Source: Stercorarius parasiticus (taxonomy: Eukaryota; Chordata; Aves; Charadriiformes; Stercorariidae). From it: 64,000 nucleotides of DNA. The stretch's first letter is position 1. Every line of letters begins with the position of its first letter. Where the stretch lies: assembly GCA_013396915.1 (NCBI GenBank), contig VWZL01002212.1, positions 613,182 through 677,181 on the forward strand, read 5' to 3'. This document shows, in pieces, positions 27,501 through 42,500 of the stretch. Position numbers and translations under genes: made by a program. The notes under the pieces are model-generated. The model did no database searches and had not been told where the DNA came from. It saw nothing but the letters and a program-made list of their open reading frames with translations.

Positions 27501-30500
27501 GACATATGCAGCTGTAATTAAACAAAACAATCTCTTTGCATCCCTCAGCTAATTGTTTTAACTCATTTCAGCTCTCCTGTAATACAGAGAAAGATGACTT
27601 GGATTTAAGATATTCTCATGACCTAAGGTTTTAAGGCCAGCAGCTAGGAGAAAAGAGCGCCAAACAATGTAGGACTTTGGTGGTCGTAATGAGATTGTCA
27701 AGAAAATAGTTAATAAAAAGCAAAGATGTGAAGAATCTTTTCAGTGACAGAATGGTTCCCACAAACACTGATGGCTCCTGACTTCTATAAACTAAGCGTG
27801 GGGGGCCAAATACTGCAAAGTACGGTGACTACTGGCAAGATTAAAGCTGTCCACCATCAATAGGCAACAGGAAGGTTAACAGCTGACGGAATAACAGTCC
27901 AGAATCAAATGAATGAATTTTTGCCCCTACAATGCAACAGGCCAGTCTGACACAGATTAATCCACTTGCAGTTTGAAGTATTTTGTACTTAGGGAAATGA
28001 AAGGGGCCTGATAAAGGGTCTCTTTATATGAAAATTATATCTAATACGTGCAAAGTACTCACAGTACATTTCCTCATCTGAAGATAAAGTGGATGGACGC
28101 AGTATCAGTAGTAACACAAGAGCAAGCTCCTGCCCCACTATTCTCTGCACTGGAGAGTCTTGCGGACTATGGAGACTTGTGGGTGATGAAGTCAGGAAAA
28201 AGTTGAGTTATCTACAGGAGCAGGGACTACTCTGGGAGGTGGCTGAACCTTGTCTTGACATGCTGTTAAACACATGTCCTCAGACATTTGTCTGTTTCCT
28301 CATAAAGCGCTTGGTAGGGTTCCTCTACCTTAGGAAAGGTCATGAGCACATTCAGTCATCAAAATTGAATGCAGAGAGATATTTTCCTTCCATGTTTTAT
28401 AGGCATTGCAAAATTACATTTCTCAAACTAGGTCTTCACTCTCCCCTCTTCACTGAACTCTGTCGTGTCTCTAACTGGACTAGACATAATATCTTGGCTT
28501 GTAAAACTCTTGGCCTGCTGCAGATCACATTAAACTGAGTTATGGAATGTATTTTGGAGGCAGTGACAATAAAAATAAGACTTTCAAATGACCTTTTAGG
28601 TTCTTTAAGCAATTTTTAAAACATTTGCTAAAGAAACATAACACAGAGAGAAAATAACTTCTACTCTTGTCGCAAGCAAGGCCTGCTGAGATCCCATAAC
28701 CAAGAAACTAAATGTTGTTTTTCTGGGGTCAGAGGGCATGATATTCTTTGTTAATCAGGAAATCTAGAATTTTATTTGATATCCTGGCAGAATGCAATGT
28801 GCTTATGATGAACTCGATGAATTTGACTCTGCCTGTTGGGTCAAAATCTACACAGATACATAGCCCTCACAGTACCCTGGGAATGTTTTGAAAAAGAGTA
28901 ATTCTCTAAGTGTAGCTTTCTCAGAGAATATAATTATCTAGGGGCTGGTTGTTTTTTAAAAAGCAAATAGCAACTCCTAATTTCCCACCAGATATGACCA
29001 TTCTCTGCTCAAGAAGTCACAGAATTAGTGTCGTTCCTACTACAAAAAGATGTGGCAGCCACAGAACTTTCTTTTGGTCCCAGCTGCAAAGGTAATGCAG
29101 TCGCTGATTTGGAATGAAGAAATTTTAGGTGGCTGTAAATTACACAGTGAGGACAGCAGGAAGGGCAGATTACAAGAGGCAATGCAGGCCAGCTCCATCA
29201 TCCCATTTCATATCATGTATCTTAGTTTTCTTTTCTGTTACCTATTCACACCCAGCTTGCACACTCAGTCTATTTTCTCATATATTTGCATTTAACATAC
29301 TCTCTTGGACCTTACTCCAATGAGTCCAGCAATGGCCATTTGCAACTCAAAATTTCAATCCAGACAGTCTTGCTCATATTCTCTTATGTTAATCCCTTTC
29401 TGCATTTCTGTATTTTTATGGCACTATCTATACAACTTATGTTTAATTATGCATGTATCATTGCTTAATACAAGTAGGCCTAAATGCTTAATAAAAATAC
29501 TGAAACATTTTGTGTAGAGATTTTCTTACAGAGATTTGTAGGTAAATTTTTGGATTTTATCACACACTTCTCTGAAGAACTACAGCCAACTGAAATGTGG
29601 TATTTGTCTGGGTCAGCCACTTAGAAAGCTCCAGGAAACAACGTATTATTATGTATTGTTATTGCCCTGCAGCTTTGCTTTGAGTCCTGTCAGCACCTCA
29701 TAGATGGCACAAGTCTCTCCTAACAAGACATTCTGTGGTTCATAACCATCTCCGTGTGTAACCTATGGTGCCTGTGACATAAAGAGGAGTCTAGCGGTGG
29801 AAAAGGACAAGGTGGAATTTTGTAAGGAAAACTTAACTTGTTTTTCATCTCCAGGTGGCTTACGTTACAGGGAACAAAAGTATCATTGCTTTCGAGAACC
29901 TAGGCTGCATGAAGAACATACGGGTTTTAAAGTCATATTTAACATGTAGTTGAAACTGTTCAAGTTTCCGACTTTCTGTATTTCACAGACGATCATTTAC
30001 ATAGTCCCAACAGTAAAGCAGAAAAGACTTAACTCTTTCCTTGAAAGCCATCTATGACAAAAAACCTCCTAATTTTCAGGAGGTTTTGTGAATTCCACTG
30101 TAAAAAGTTACTACTAAAAGCAATCCTGCTGCCATCTCTTTCATCATTTCTCCCACTTAGCTTCACCAGTCAGAGACGTTTCCACTATTAATAAGTAAAG
30201 CATCAAAAGCATAGAGCTCACCAAGAACTGAGTCTGCATGTAAGCACTGTATACTATTTTCAAGACCAGACTATACATTAACAATGCACAGGACAAAAAA
30301 AAAGCAGGAGATGGGATACAGAAAGTAAGCCACCTAACACAAGTGTTTCAGGCATGCAGCTTTTACACTCCATTTGAAATATTAAAATGACTAGAAGTTT
30401 ATTTTCCAGTGATTATTAGATAATAGACTTTTGCTAAGGAGGTAGCTCAGGCTTATGAACACAGCACTGTCTGTGGGAGAGCAACTTGGTGGAGAAGCAA

Positions 30501-33500
30501 CACGGGAAAACCCATGTTTTACCACTTGGGTTCTGTGGAATGCAAATTAATTATCCCCAGTAGGAATCCATGCTGGGAAAAATAACAGTAAAAGGCATCA
30601 TCTCTACAAGCCCATTAGGTTAAAGATAACTATGATGGAAACTATCTTGTAATTATGCTAATCAGGTGCTGTTATTCTGCCTAGAGAAAGCCACATATAT
30701 GTGTTTTTTGACATATTGCTGGGGCAAAATAAATTCGAAGTAGCTTTGAGTGAACCATTTTTGTTTATTTTCTAAGAGAGACTTCCCTCCAAACACATTT
30801 GCCACTCGCATTCAAGCGTGGTCGAACTCCTGCCTCAGGAGGTCCTTGTGTTAAACTCCTTCATGGCAGCAGAGGGCTCTCTTTGGCAACTGTGGTATCG
30901 CGATGCTCTTCTGGAAAGCCACACAGGAGATCGTTTTTGTTACTGCACTTCTTTTGCAAGGCGACTTGAAAAGCAACCATCTACTTCCCTGTCTTTCCTC
31001 ATTCTCAAATGAAGCGCTTTCCATAACAGCTCTGTCACCTTGTCAGCCAGCAACTCGCTGCTGCTGATTGCTTACTCGGATGCTGAAAATACTCATCATC
31101 TTTCAGGAAGGAAGGATGATGTAAATAAGGACTAAATTGCTGACCGGGGTAAACTTGAAAGCCATTTCAATACAGAAAGAAACCAAGCAAAATAAATATC
31201 CTGTCAACTTAGGGCTGACAGTGCGCAACTCAACCATACATTATTTTTTTAATACCCAAAATGTATCTATCCCAGTTTTTGGGAATGAATTCTGTGACAA
31301 GAATTCAAAAGCCTTGAAATATATCTTTAAAATACGCCAATTAAAAAGAAAACAGAGGGTGAAGTGAATGAATTCACTGAAACAATAAATGACAAACTGG
31401 CAAAAGTGAAAACGTCTATTTGTACCTCTTGCAAGATGCAAACAGGTGAGGTAAAATTAGCTTTTTCTACAGAAATACAGTTGAAAAAGTACCAAAAGTG
31501 TATACCATAACAAAATTATTTCTACAGAAAATGTCAGTACTAATCTTCAGTGACCTGGGAACAAGAACAAGCTTTATTTCCTACAGATACTGACACCGCT
31601 TGCTTTTTACCAACTGCTCATCTCCTGACAGTTTCTCCCATGTTACCTTCAGCTTGTTCTTTCCTTCAATAAAGAAACTGCCATTTGGCCAAGAAGAGAT
31701 GCCCAGAGAAACTCCAGCACTTGTAAATCCTTGTCTAGAAGCCCCCAGGAAGCTGCAGAGCACTCCCTCTTTTTAGTTCTCCCTGTGCAGGAAACAGAGC
31801 ACAAGGAGGTGCCAATGGTGTCCCTATGCTGTAGGGTCCTGCTGGGACACAGGTGTCACCTGCTACCAGGCTGTGCTCTTTGCTAAGACGAAAACCTGAG
31901 CTCTTCCTCCACAGAGCAGCACATCTGGGTGGGCATTTAATCCCATGAGGTGACAGCCACTCTAAATTCATCAGGGACAACTCATTATAGCATTTTTCTC
32001 CTTATACCTACATCATATCCTCTGTGTTTGGGTAATATAACATACGTGTGCATGTGAATGTCTGTGTAGTGTTCAACAACATCTCTGTCTTCTCCCTGTG
32101 AACTGAAATAAACAGGGATAAAAGATACGGATTTTTTTTGGTAAACATTGCATATTTAATTCTGACTACCCAGATCGATGCAATGACTGCTCACCTTTTT
32201 TTTTCAGTTGCTGTATTAAAGCAATACTGCTCAGTTTTGAGCAAATACTAGATTCCACAGTATCTCTAAATACTGGAACTGGAATCCAATGCAAAGTTAA
32301 GGAGTGTACTTAATGGTGCAGGCTGGGTTAATCTTATATCTGACTTCCCTTATATAAAAAAGATAAAGCTGCTTCAAGCAGAAAAGTTTGAGGACAGAAG
32401 TCTCAAGTAAATAATCTGTATCAGAATAAAATTCATTATAGAAATGACTCATAGATTCCTTTAAAACAGTGACTGGAAAATGAATTTAAGCCTCTTTTAC
32501 AAGCAATTTTTTTTACTAGATTTTTAAACCAGGCTTTCAAAAAAACCCTTTTGTTTTGAAGGCTACATGATGTAGAACTGTACAGAATGATGGCAATTTC
32601 ACTTTCACAGTGCTAGGACTAGGCACAAAACAAAACTTGAGATAGGAAAGATACAGTTTGAAACTTGTGGAGACTGCCAATAAAATACATAGTTACTATA
32701 CATTTGAACAGTTAAAAAGCAGAATCTACCCCTGTCTGTCAAGATCTGTTATTTTGAAGGAAAGCTACACAAGTAAACGTAATAGACATTGTAAAGCACA
32801 AACTGAACACTCATAAATAAATACATACCTACTTCGAAAAGGTATTAATATCACCAATCACAATTATATATGTCATCAAATACAACTGACAGAACTATAA
32901 ATATGGAACAAGCTATTCCACCTCGTGCTTCAAATAAATACACTGATTTACAACTACTAAAACCCATGATGAGACCTGTAAGTTGGTCAACTTCCTCTCC
33001 TGTTTGTTCTCCTGCAGCTGTTGATGCTGGCCTCTGGCAGAGATACGGGACTACAGAGGCCTCGCCCTGATGAGGTACATCAACTTCTCCAGGTTTTACT
33101 GCGGCCAACCGTATTTATTATTCATTCATTAAGTATTATTAATACTTTTTAATTCTTGTTTGTGATTTTTTTTCTTGTAGATCGTGGAGTTTAGTTCTGT
33201 AATTTTCACAAAGATCTTGCCATCCTAAGGATGAAAGAATGTATTACTTAAAAAGCACCCAAAAGACACTAGCTATCTCGGCATCTAATGGAGATAACCT
33301 TCCAGCTGCCAGAGTTTTAAGTGCTTTATCTCACGTTCTGTTTTCACTCAATAATTAGATTTTTATTAACTGGGTACTGACCTTCTGAAGGCTCAGTACT
33401 TTGTGTGAGGACAAACAGACTCTGATACTGAATAACACTGGTGATATATTTACGTTTCCTAAATGCAAAGAATTGTTGCTAAATGTGCATCGCTAGATTA

Positions 33501-36500
33501 CTCTGCCCCCTCCTCTAACCCCTGATGGGATCCAGTTAGTCAAATCCTAAATAATTAGTTGCAAATTCTAAGTGAAGTTGCTTGCCCTTAAAGCATTTTA
33601 TACAGTCTTTCTTCTTGTAAGGTTTTTATTTTTTTAAAAGCATAATTTCCATTAACTCCTGCTTTTAGTCAGGCTATAAATACCAGAAGAACAGTCTCCC
33701 TCCTGGTATTTTGGCACTTTTGTATCTTTTCATAGCCAGAAAAAGTAAGTGGAGAGACATGAAAATGAAAAATAATGAAAAAACAAAGAAAAGAAGAAGA
33801 AAAAGTTAACTGAAGCACCCTGTGAATGCCAAAGCAAAATTACACACCTTTGGATTCAAATAGTCTCCCATCTAGTATTTTGTTTGCTTACAAACATGTT
33901 TATTTCCAAAACAGCACTGCATGTGTTACCAAAACTTGTCTAAAGCTTGTCTCCAAGCCCGGTCCTTTGGCAGAGCTCTTTCCCACGTTTTGGCACCTGA
34001 TGACAGTGTGCTAACTCCTATTTCACTTGTACTGAAGGTGGAATTTAGTATGAAATACCTGACCTGGGATGTTGTGTAGTTAAGTTTAATCCACCAGCCC
34101 TGAGCTTATTCGTCTAGGGTTCAGATAATCTTGATTCAATTTCCATCTCCTCCACAGTCCACTCATATGAGTCTGACAGATTACTTGAGTGATGCCTCAG
34201 ATCCATTTCTGTATAATGACTGGAAGAATTTTTTACTCCCTGCAAGTCATTATGCAAATAAATCAATAAATCCTTACGAGATGTTTCCGTATCTCAAGGG
34301 TCAGTCACAGGGTATATTATTAGGCTAACATGGGATTCCAAAGCCTAATAAAAGAACAAGGCATTATCATGTCTCTCCTCTCTCTTTTTTAAACATCACA
34401 AACAATTTTGATCAATTTGTCTCATTTGAATATTGGATTAGATTGTGATTCAATTATTATCTGCTCCAAACCTGTTTTTCTAACGTAAATCTAAAGCAGA
34501 TTTTCAATTTTAATACAGTCTAAGAGAAATAAGAGTGCACACGCAGGGAGACACTCTGAGATAAAACAATGTGGGGGAGAACAAGCCTCTCACTTTGCAA
34601 TATCCCCATGCACTGTCTTCAGCAGAATCCAATACAACCACCACTGTGCTACTCACCATCAAATATTAGTCACACCTGGGCCCCACATCATGGTTTACCA
34701 TTCAGGGTCAGCTGAAGGTCCAGACGGAGTCAAGCCATCTTTAAAGAGCTATTTCCTTGGCACAGTTATCTGAAATTATTTGTTGGCAAGACCGCATTGG
34801 GACCCCTTACTCTTTGACCACTTTGACTTCAGGGAGCCAGGAGACACGTTCTCAAGCATGAAGGTTGCAAATACTAACAATTCATAAAGAAGGAGGAAGA
34901 TACGTGCAGGTTCATGTTTTAGCCTTAAGGTAATTGCTAGTCAGCTGGTCTGGTTTTGCTACCCTGTGGCTTAATCCGCACTTGAACAAGGTAACGAATC
35001 CTTAGGACTTTCTCTCGGTCCTTTTTCAAAGCCCTGCCCCGCTATTCACAGAGGTCAGGAATCAACCCTGTTTGGCTCAACATTTCCAAGTATTGCTCTG
35101 TGTATGCCAGAATTAGTGCGAACACCTTCCAGATGCTTATTCACGATTATTAAACCAGAATATGACTTTTTGTGATGCTGACTCATGGGAATCACATCAT
35201 TACCCTGAGACAGATCCATTCAATTCAATGAGACCAAGAGAGAGATGGCACCTCTGTTAAAAGTCTAATCCCGGGAGAATTGATTTTATGTTAGGGGATG
35301 GATGCCTAAAATAAACAGCCAGGACAAGAAGAAAAATACCATTATCTTCCTATTTGTCTATTATGGAGTTTAATTAAATGTACTTCAGTAAAATTTTTAT
35401 CTTATGGATGATACTGCTAGTCTTTACGTGTCTTCCATTGCCTCAAAGCTGCCATGGTTATAAGACCTATTTTTTTCTTCCAATTTGAAGCAATTGGCAC
35501 GGGCTGCTTCATCACGGTGTGAATGTCTCTTTTAGTAACAGGATTTTCTAAGCAGCCCTATTCTTCTTTAAATAATTTCTTCTCTTACATCACTTCTTGT
35601 AATCTTCACAGCACACACTGCTTATCTACCTTATATTATTTTTTTTAATTCATCTCTCTGTATTAAATAACTTCCTTTCTTGACTCTTTTTTGAAATCTC
35701 AGTGGTATCTCGTACAGAGAGTTTAATTTTTATTTCCCCAAATCTACTGGTGCCATGCCTGTTAATACTGTTCTGTAAGCTGCTGAAATTAACTTCAGCA
35801 ATTGTATTCATTGGAATTTGGACTATCAAATAGAGTGATTCTTACAACTTCCTTATCCCAATTTTCCTTCGCATTCATTGTTTGTTATGGCATCATTTGT
35901 GAAGGTCATCCTAACCTTATGGGAGAACCAGATAATCCTAAGTATATTATATTTTATTTCTTTAATAAGTTGAAGAGCTACGCATGTTATAAAAACCTTT
36001 CTCACAGAAAGCTGCCCTCCGTCTTCAAGATCCGAAACAATATATTTTCAACCTAATTTGTATTTTATGCTTTTAAAATATGCTGAACTGACATCTCTAG
36101 AGGCTGAGGTCTGTTATTGACACACAGAAGAAGGACATCTGAGAGGAAAAAACAGCAGAAGCTTCCCATGGCAACTTCCCTTGAAGCTGAAGGGGTGACA
36201 GAGCATTTCAGTTTCCGTGTCTCATTCAATACTGTGGCTTTCTGGTGAGGTTTCTAATGAACAAATACAACTGCAATGTTATTTTCTCATATATAACACT
36301 ACTCCAGCATGTCCTGTAGGCAGATCTCTGAACACCCATCACGAGGCAATGACTTCCAGTTCATTACTGTACTTTTAAATGTCTAATTTTATCATTAAAA
36401 ATCTCCACTGTGTAAAGGTCTAGCACAGAATTAAGTTGTCTCTCTGCAGATCATCACAGGAACTGAGTTGTTATACACTTACCAGGTGCCTTAGCTTTCT

Positions 36501-39500
36501 GTAGTCCACTTCAGCTCCCACGGAACAAATTCCTCCCTACTAGGTCTCAGTTGACTTCAGTCATATCTGGATTTATCAGTGACCCCTCGTATCTTCAACC
36601 AACAGATACAGACGCTTCCATCTGTCTTTTGTTGGATGACTCTCTGCCTTATTCCTCCTCCCAATTTATGGTTCTGCTGATTGCTCTGAGTTCAAACTCT
36701 TCTATGTCATTAAGATCTAAGGTCTCTGCATACCAGACACAGCCACGCTGCTCAACAATCACAAAAGCTAAAATGGTTCAAATAAACATGTCATAATGTC
36801 TCATTTTCCTATTATAACTATTTCTCTAATTTAACTTAACCTTTTCCATATTCCTGTTTCTGTTTTCCCCTAGTTATAAATGACTTGGGTATCACTTGTT
36901 TTCACTTCACATTTTTCTGTCTTCTTTTTATGGCAAAAAAAATCCCTTGCCCATGAGAATCTTCTACCTGAACCACAGGAAATTTTACAGTGCAACTGCA
37001 TATACCTCTTTTGGGTTTCTGATTTTGCTAAAAACATGTATATCTCAGCTCAGGTTCACTAAAATCATTGCTGATTAAGTAAGCCCGACAAGATTTCCAG
37101 TTCTGCACTGAAAGCAGCGAGACATACGCAACATAATGCACAGTGAAAATCATTCCTTTCAACTGAGTTTTGCTTTGATGTCCATGAACAGATCGAATAC
37201 CAAGCTGATGGTAAAAGCCAAAGAATGTGTATGGGACCCTGAAGATTGAAGGTGGTGAATCAAACCCACCAGATAATAGGGTCTCTTTATTATCTCTGCA
37301 GATAATAAATGTCATAGCGTCTGTTAATCTAGATCATTGAAGTATGCCTAAAAATGTACTTTCTAATATGTTTATGGAGGACCTGAGTTATATTTCTACC
37401 TGGAAGATCTTCTGCTCGTTCAACTCACCTCATGCATTGAAAAGAGACAGCCAATGTTCATTTCCTGGAGGTGCCGTATTATCTGTCCAGCTGAGTGTAT
37501 TTTACAGCTGAACTACTTCATTTATTCATCATCCAGGTACACTGAATATCTATCAGAGTGAAACAGCTCAGTTAAGATATTCTCCTTTCACACTTTCTTT
37601 CAGCGCATCAGCTGAAAGTCACGCTAAACTACTGAACTTTATGTTTGTTTTGAAACTGCCTTTTAATCCACTTAAGAGCCTCATCCAGATCTTGAAGAGC
37701 AAACAAACAAAGGAACTGGATTCTATCACAATTAATTACAATGGAAATCAGTCCTAGCCTAAACATTTACTGAATGCCTAATCCCTGTTAATGTTTTTAC
37801 TGAATAGAAAAGCCAGCTCCATGGAAAAATATATAGTATTTTTATTATCGTTATTCTGTTTTGTTTTGGCTTTTTTTTTTCCTGCAGCAAGTGCTTCCTT
37901 GGGAAAAAGGCACCTGGTAAAAAGCAGAAATAAGACTTTTTGGTGTGTGTGCATGAACATAGTGTTGCTAAGAGAGGAAATATTTTAGCACGGGATAAAC
38001 CATGGAAATAGGCAAACATACAGGAGGTTTATTTGATATGCACAAGCCAACGAGGGCAGTCAGCACCTGCAGAACACCAGAACTGTGGGGGGAAGTGGGT
38101 AGCAGCAGAAGGTGATGCCACAAAGAGGTACGGCAGAGTGTATGACAGAAAGTAAGACAGACGATCCAGTGTCAGCTCATTTTCTTTGCTTAGAGTCTGG
38201 CTCATCTAACCAGAGTGTCCACTTTGCTTTTGCTCTTGCCACATGCAGAAGTCCCCTTCATAGCATGTTGGGGAAAGTGAATATGCTTTCAGCACATGCT
38301 AGTTTATAGCAATCACTGCTTACACCGAATGTTTTTGATCACCCACTATGTTAGAACAATTCCACAAAAACCAAAAATCTGTGTGATTTTTCACTCACTG
38401 TTGTTGTCTCCTCTTTGTCCTAACTTCCCAGAAATGCTAAAAAGATGGATGGAAAGGTAGTCAAAAAGCCACATACGGTGAATGATGTTAAACACTAAAA
38501 TGCTATGTTCTTTGGGTACTTATCCTTCTCACAGTAATCACAGTAGTCTCTGCACATAAGGAAAAAAAGAACTAGAAAGGCCATCACCTCTTAAACGTTG
38601 TATTTAATAAAGCACAAAATCAAATTGCTCGAACTCGGGTGCTGCAGCTCAGCCCTGTGGCCACACTACACCATTGAAAGACCACCTTATAAATGTGCTA
38701 CCTTTTCTTCCCAGTGGAAGTTAAGCTCCTCTATAACCACTTTACAGCCAAGCAGCAGTAGACATTTTGTTTTCAGGACTGTGGAAGGATGGTACACAGC
38801 ACAAGAGAGAAAGATTTTAAGAGGTGAAATCTCTCAAATTACTTTTTGCTTTACGAATATATTCAGCTACAGATACAGCTATTAATCGTCATGCCAGTTC
38901 ACTGTATCTTCACAGTTTCCATTTGAGGCCTTGATCTGACTTCTCTAGTTATGAATAAGTACTGTCATCAGAGAAGCTATAAAGCGCCATAAAACATTCT
39001 TCTTCTCTTACTGTTAAGGACATTTCAACTTCTGTAGAAGACAGTGTCATCCACTGCATACATCATTTAAATAACAGTAAGAGCAACGTACACCAATCAG
39101 TCAGTATACACTCAAGCTACTATGAACTACCAATGCATGTCTGCATACTAAAGGCCTGGTTCCTACACCGATATATTTGCACACTTGCTTACTTTGAGAA
39201 ATGTAATAGCCATATACTCACATGACTTCCTATTTGCTCGTGACCGCTTCCTCTCTCTAGGCACCGCTCGCTGGCTTGGCACTTGGGTGGCGGACTTTAC
39301 AATGCGATCCATGATCTCATCTGCTGCGTCATCCGTTGCATTAGGTGAATCGTCGTTGCCAGCGTTCCACGAACCTATACGGCCTGAAAAAGTCCAGCAA
39401 ATGAACTGAGGGAAAAGAACACCGAAGTCTCTTGCATCACTTTGGTTTTGCAGTTGGGTTTTTTTTTGGAATTACAATACAGCTCAGTCATTGCTATTTC

Positions 39501-42500
39501 AAACTGGCCAAAGTAGAAGACTCTGCCTAATGGAGAATATTTCAAAATAATACCCTAGACTCTCTGCTGTATCAGCAGAGACTCGAGAGTGCAAATGCAA
39601 CTGTAACTTTCTATTCCCTTCAGCCTCAGAGTCTTATCCTTGACCATGCAACTGGCAAATGTCTGATAGAGACTGTCTATAAGCCAAGGATTGCTGGAGC
39701 GTTGTATGACCATGTTTCCGTCTGTTCCTATTACACAGAGACTAGAAGACATGGAAATTGATGCAAATCAGCAAGACAGGTCCTTTGTACCAAAAGAGAG
39801 AACAAATCCATTGCCAGGCATCTGTATCACAGCTCAGTGCAAAGAAGACATGGAAAGGGCAAAAAATGTGGTTTGACATGTCTACTTGTCCTTTTCACAA
39901 TGAAGAATTCACCTTCTCATCACAAAGCTGTATATGTCCTGGCGCAGCTCTGTGTGCTCTGTTATGAGCAGAAAAGTAAGAGTCGCTGGCAAGCTGAAAA
40001 GCTAAATAAGCAATTTTGGTTAAAACCACAAACAAACAAGTGAGCCATGTCTCCGAACCCAAGGCTCTGGCAATTCTTACTCCACAGAGCTGTGTCAGAC
40101 ACATCTCTGGGTTCCTCCACTACAGGCTACTGTTCCGTGTGATTTTTGGTTTTGAATAATTTGAAGGCTAGTGTGCAGCGAGAACACCGACAGCGAGCTT
40201 TGCAAAAGAGTGGGTGTAGTAGAATTGCAAGCAGCTAAGAATTCACGGGTGAGGCCACTCTGTATCACGTCCCTGACGTCCATAAACAACAGCTTTGATT
40301 AGCACTTTGCTCTGCTGCTTCTCTCCTGGCTCTTGTCAAAAGCAGTTGCATGATGATAGTGCTCCTGACAAGCTTCTGTCTGGCTCACCCATCATCTGCC
40401 TCTGCTGTTCTTCAGGGGAACACAAGCTGACTCCCATTATCAGGACACACGGCTCGTTAGCAGTCAATGGATTACTTCAGCTACTCAGGTTGCTGCAGTG
40501 CAGCTTGAATTATTTCATCTTTGTACTTTAGCTAGTTGACTTGCTTCTTAAATTGGGGCTGTGAAAGCTCCAAATTAGATAGGATCATGGTTTCAAGCCT
40601 TAAACTACACACACACAGACCTAGTGGTGGATGCTCTGGATGTGCTATCAGTGGTATCAAAAAAGAATCAAGAAAAGTGTAAGATATTCAGATGTGAGGG
40701 AAAAGAACAGAAAACTGAAGATTTCAATTTTGGTGCATCCTCTTTACTCTAAAACCATCTTCCAGGTATCACATGTATGGGAGGGGGTCAGGGGAAGACG
40801 AAAGAAAATAAACTGGTGAACCCAGCATCTGTAAAATGATTTAGCATAAAGGAAGTGGTTTAGTGGCTGCATAAATGAAGAGGTGTACCAGTGAATCATG
40901 TCTTGGACAAAAAACAAGGCTATCTCATTGCCAAGAACGGTTGTACCAGTGAGCTCTTCTGTCAGAGTATCAGGTGTTGGAATCGGCAGATTGGGTCAGA
41001 TTTTCATTTCCTCCCTGTTAGCTTTCAGAAATCACCCGCACTGACATTTGGAAACAGCAGAGCACTGTGGACCTCAGAGAACGAGCTATCTGTCAGGACA
41101 GCAAGGAGATGCAGGGCTGCCCACCGCAGCTTTTCATGCTCCCAGGCTCCACTTAATCCGCTACCTTTGCAGTTTAGCAGAGAGGTGGTTAGGAGATTCA
41201 CCATCTTTTTCCTACCCTTTTTCCTCTCCCCAGCCATTCCTAAAACGCTGCAAGGCCCTTTCACTTCTATTTGAATTGCTACTTTCTACTTAATTCTGTT
41301 GAAAATAGAAAGAAAAACACCGTGGTTCCCCCATTTTGCCTTCATAACAGGAATAAAAATTGGGATGTTGGTGTGCAGCCACGTTCACGGGGGTGGGGGG
41401 AAGAGATGCAAATTTCTGCCCCCAGTGCCCCGAGCACTACTTTGGCTGTGATCCACGTGTTAAAACTTCAGGCAAATTCTCCTACATCACTGCGCCCCAA
41501 AAGACCACCTCCAGCATGGAAACACCACTGGGGTCTTCTCCTTCCCCTTCAACCCTTTCTGCTGCAAGCACTATGCAAGGGGGCCACAAACCCGCATTTG
41601 GGCCACTACGTGGCTACCATGCCACAAGAACTGTGGCCAAAAGGAAACCGCTGGCACTTACCTCGGCTGGCCCGGCTTCGAGTGCGGACCCCGAGTGCCG
41701 TGGTGCTTTCCCCGCCGACGGAGGAGGTTTTCAGCACAGCCTTCATGTTCTCGTGCTCTGCAGCATCCTCGGCGTACTGCAGCCCCTGGGGCTGGCTCTG
41801 GCAGAGGGGCGAGCTGCTGGAGAACTTGCCGGACTGCAGGAGGAAAACGGATTTGTTGTTTGAACAGCAAATGGGAATTTGCTAGACTGGGAACTGCAAG
41901 GAGGGAAGTGTCCTCTCGGGCTGGTTCGGAGGGCAGATATTCCCAAAAGAGCCAGGCAACAGTTGCTCCTCTCCCAGAGCATGCACCCTGAGCAGAAATA
42001 AACTGGAAACAGGGCCACAGCAGGGAGCAGCAGACAAAATCAGTGGAAAACCAGATGCATTATAAGCTTTCTAATTTTGACCTTCTGTCAGAGAGTAGAA
42101 GGTACAAAGCTTGCTTTGAACCCTTCCACCCAGGCTGGGCCCGATCTAGGATCAGGTGCCACACTGAGGGAGACAGCATGAGACCCGACACACAGAAGAA
42201 ATTGTTTTTTCCTGTACCGTCACCTTTCAGTAACAAGGCAAAACTGGGAGAGTAGTCTAGGAAGAGAGAGCTTTCCCTCTTGCCCCTCTGCATTGCTGCA
42301 CAGAAAACTCTCAAACCGGTCTAAAACACAAATACCTACAAGTAACCTTAAAATACATAACCAGTCACACTAAAAAAATCCCCGGTCCCAAAACACCCAG
42401 CCAAATTATTTCATGGCCGAGACACAAAAATCGCAGTCAGCAGCTAGAAGAACAAACAAAACCTTACAAGAGATTTGGGAATCTGCCCTCTGTTTCCACG

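Larger units (their letters stand above)
24549..39221 (-). other. FHOD3: FHOD3 last intron (14.7 kb)
   Basis: The intron runs from donor gtgagt (39221) to acceptor CCAG (24549), phase 1. It separates the two halves of the DAD coding sequence. It contains a 19-base tandem duplication at 25615-25652, a perfect 10-base hairpin at 30061-30087, a possible old retroelement scrap near 33020-33064, and AT-rich blocks around 30540-30700 and 34130-34330 that look like regulatory DNA. An open frame of 149 codons at 28089-28538 on the plus strand has no recognisable domain and is probably chance. Confidence 0.85.

Noticed and set aside
41271..41885. 204-codon open frame on the plus strand, with an overlapping 167-codon frame
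   Set aside because: It lies antisense across GC-rich FHOD3 exon E, whose minus-strand frame is clearly the real one; no domain is seen in the plus frames.
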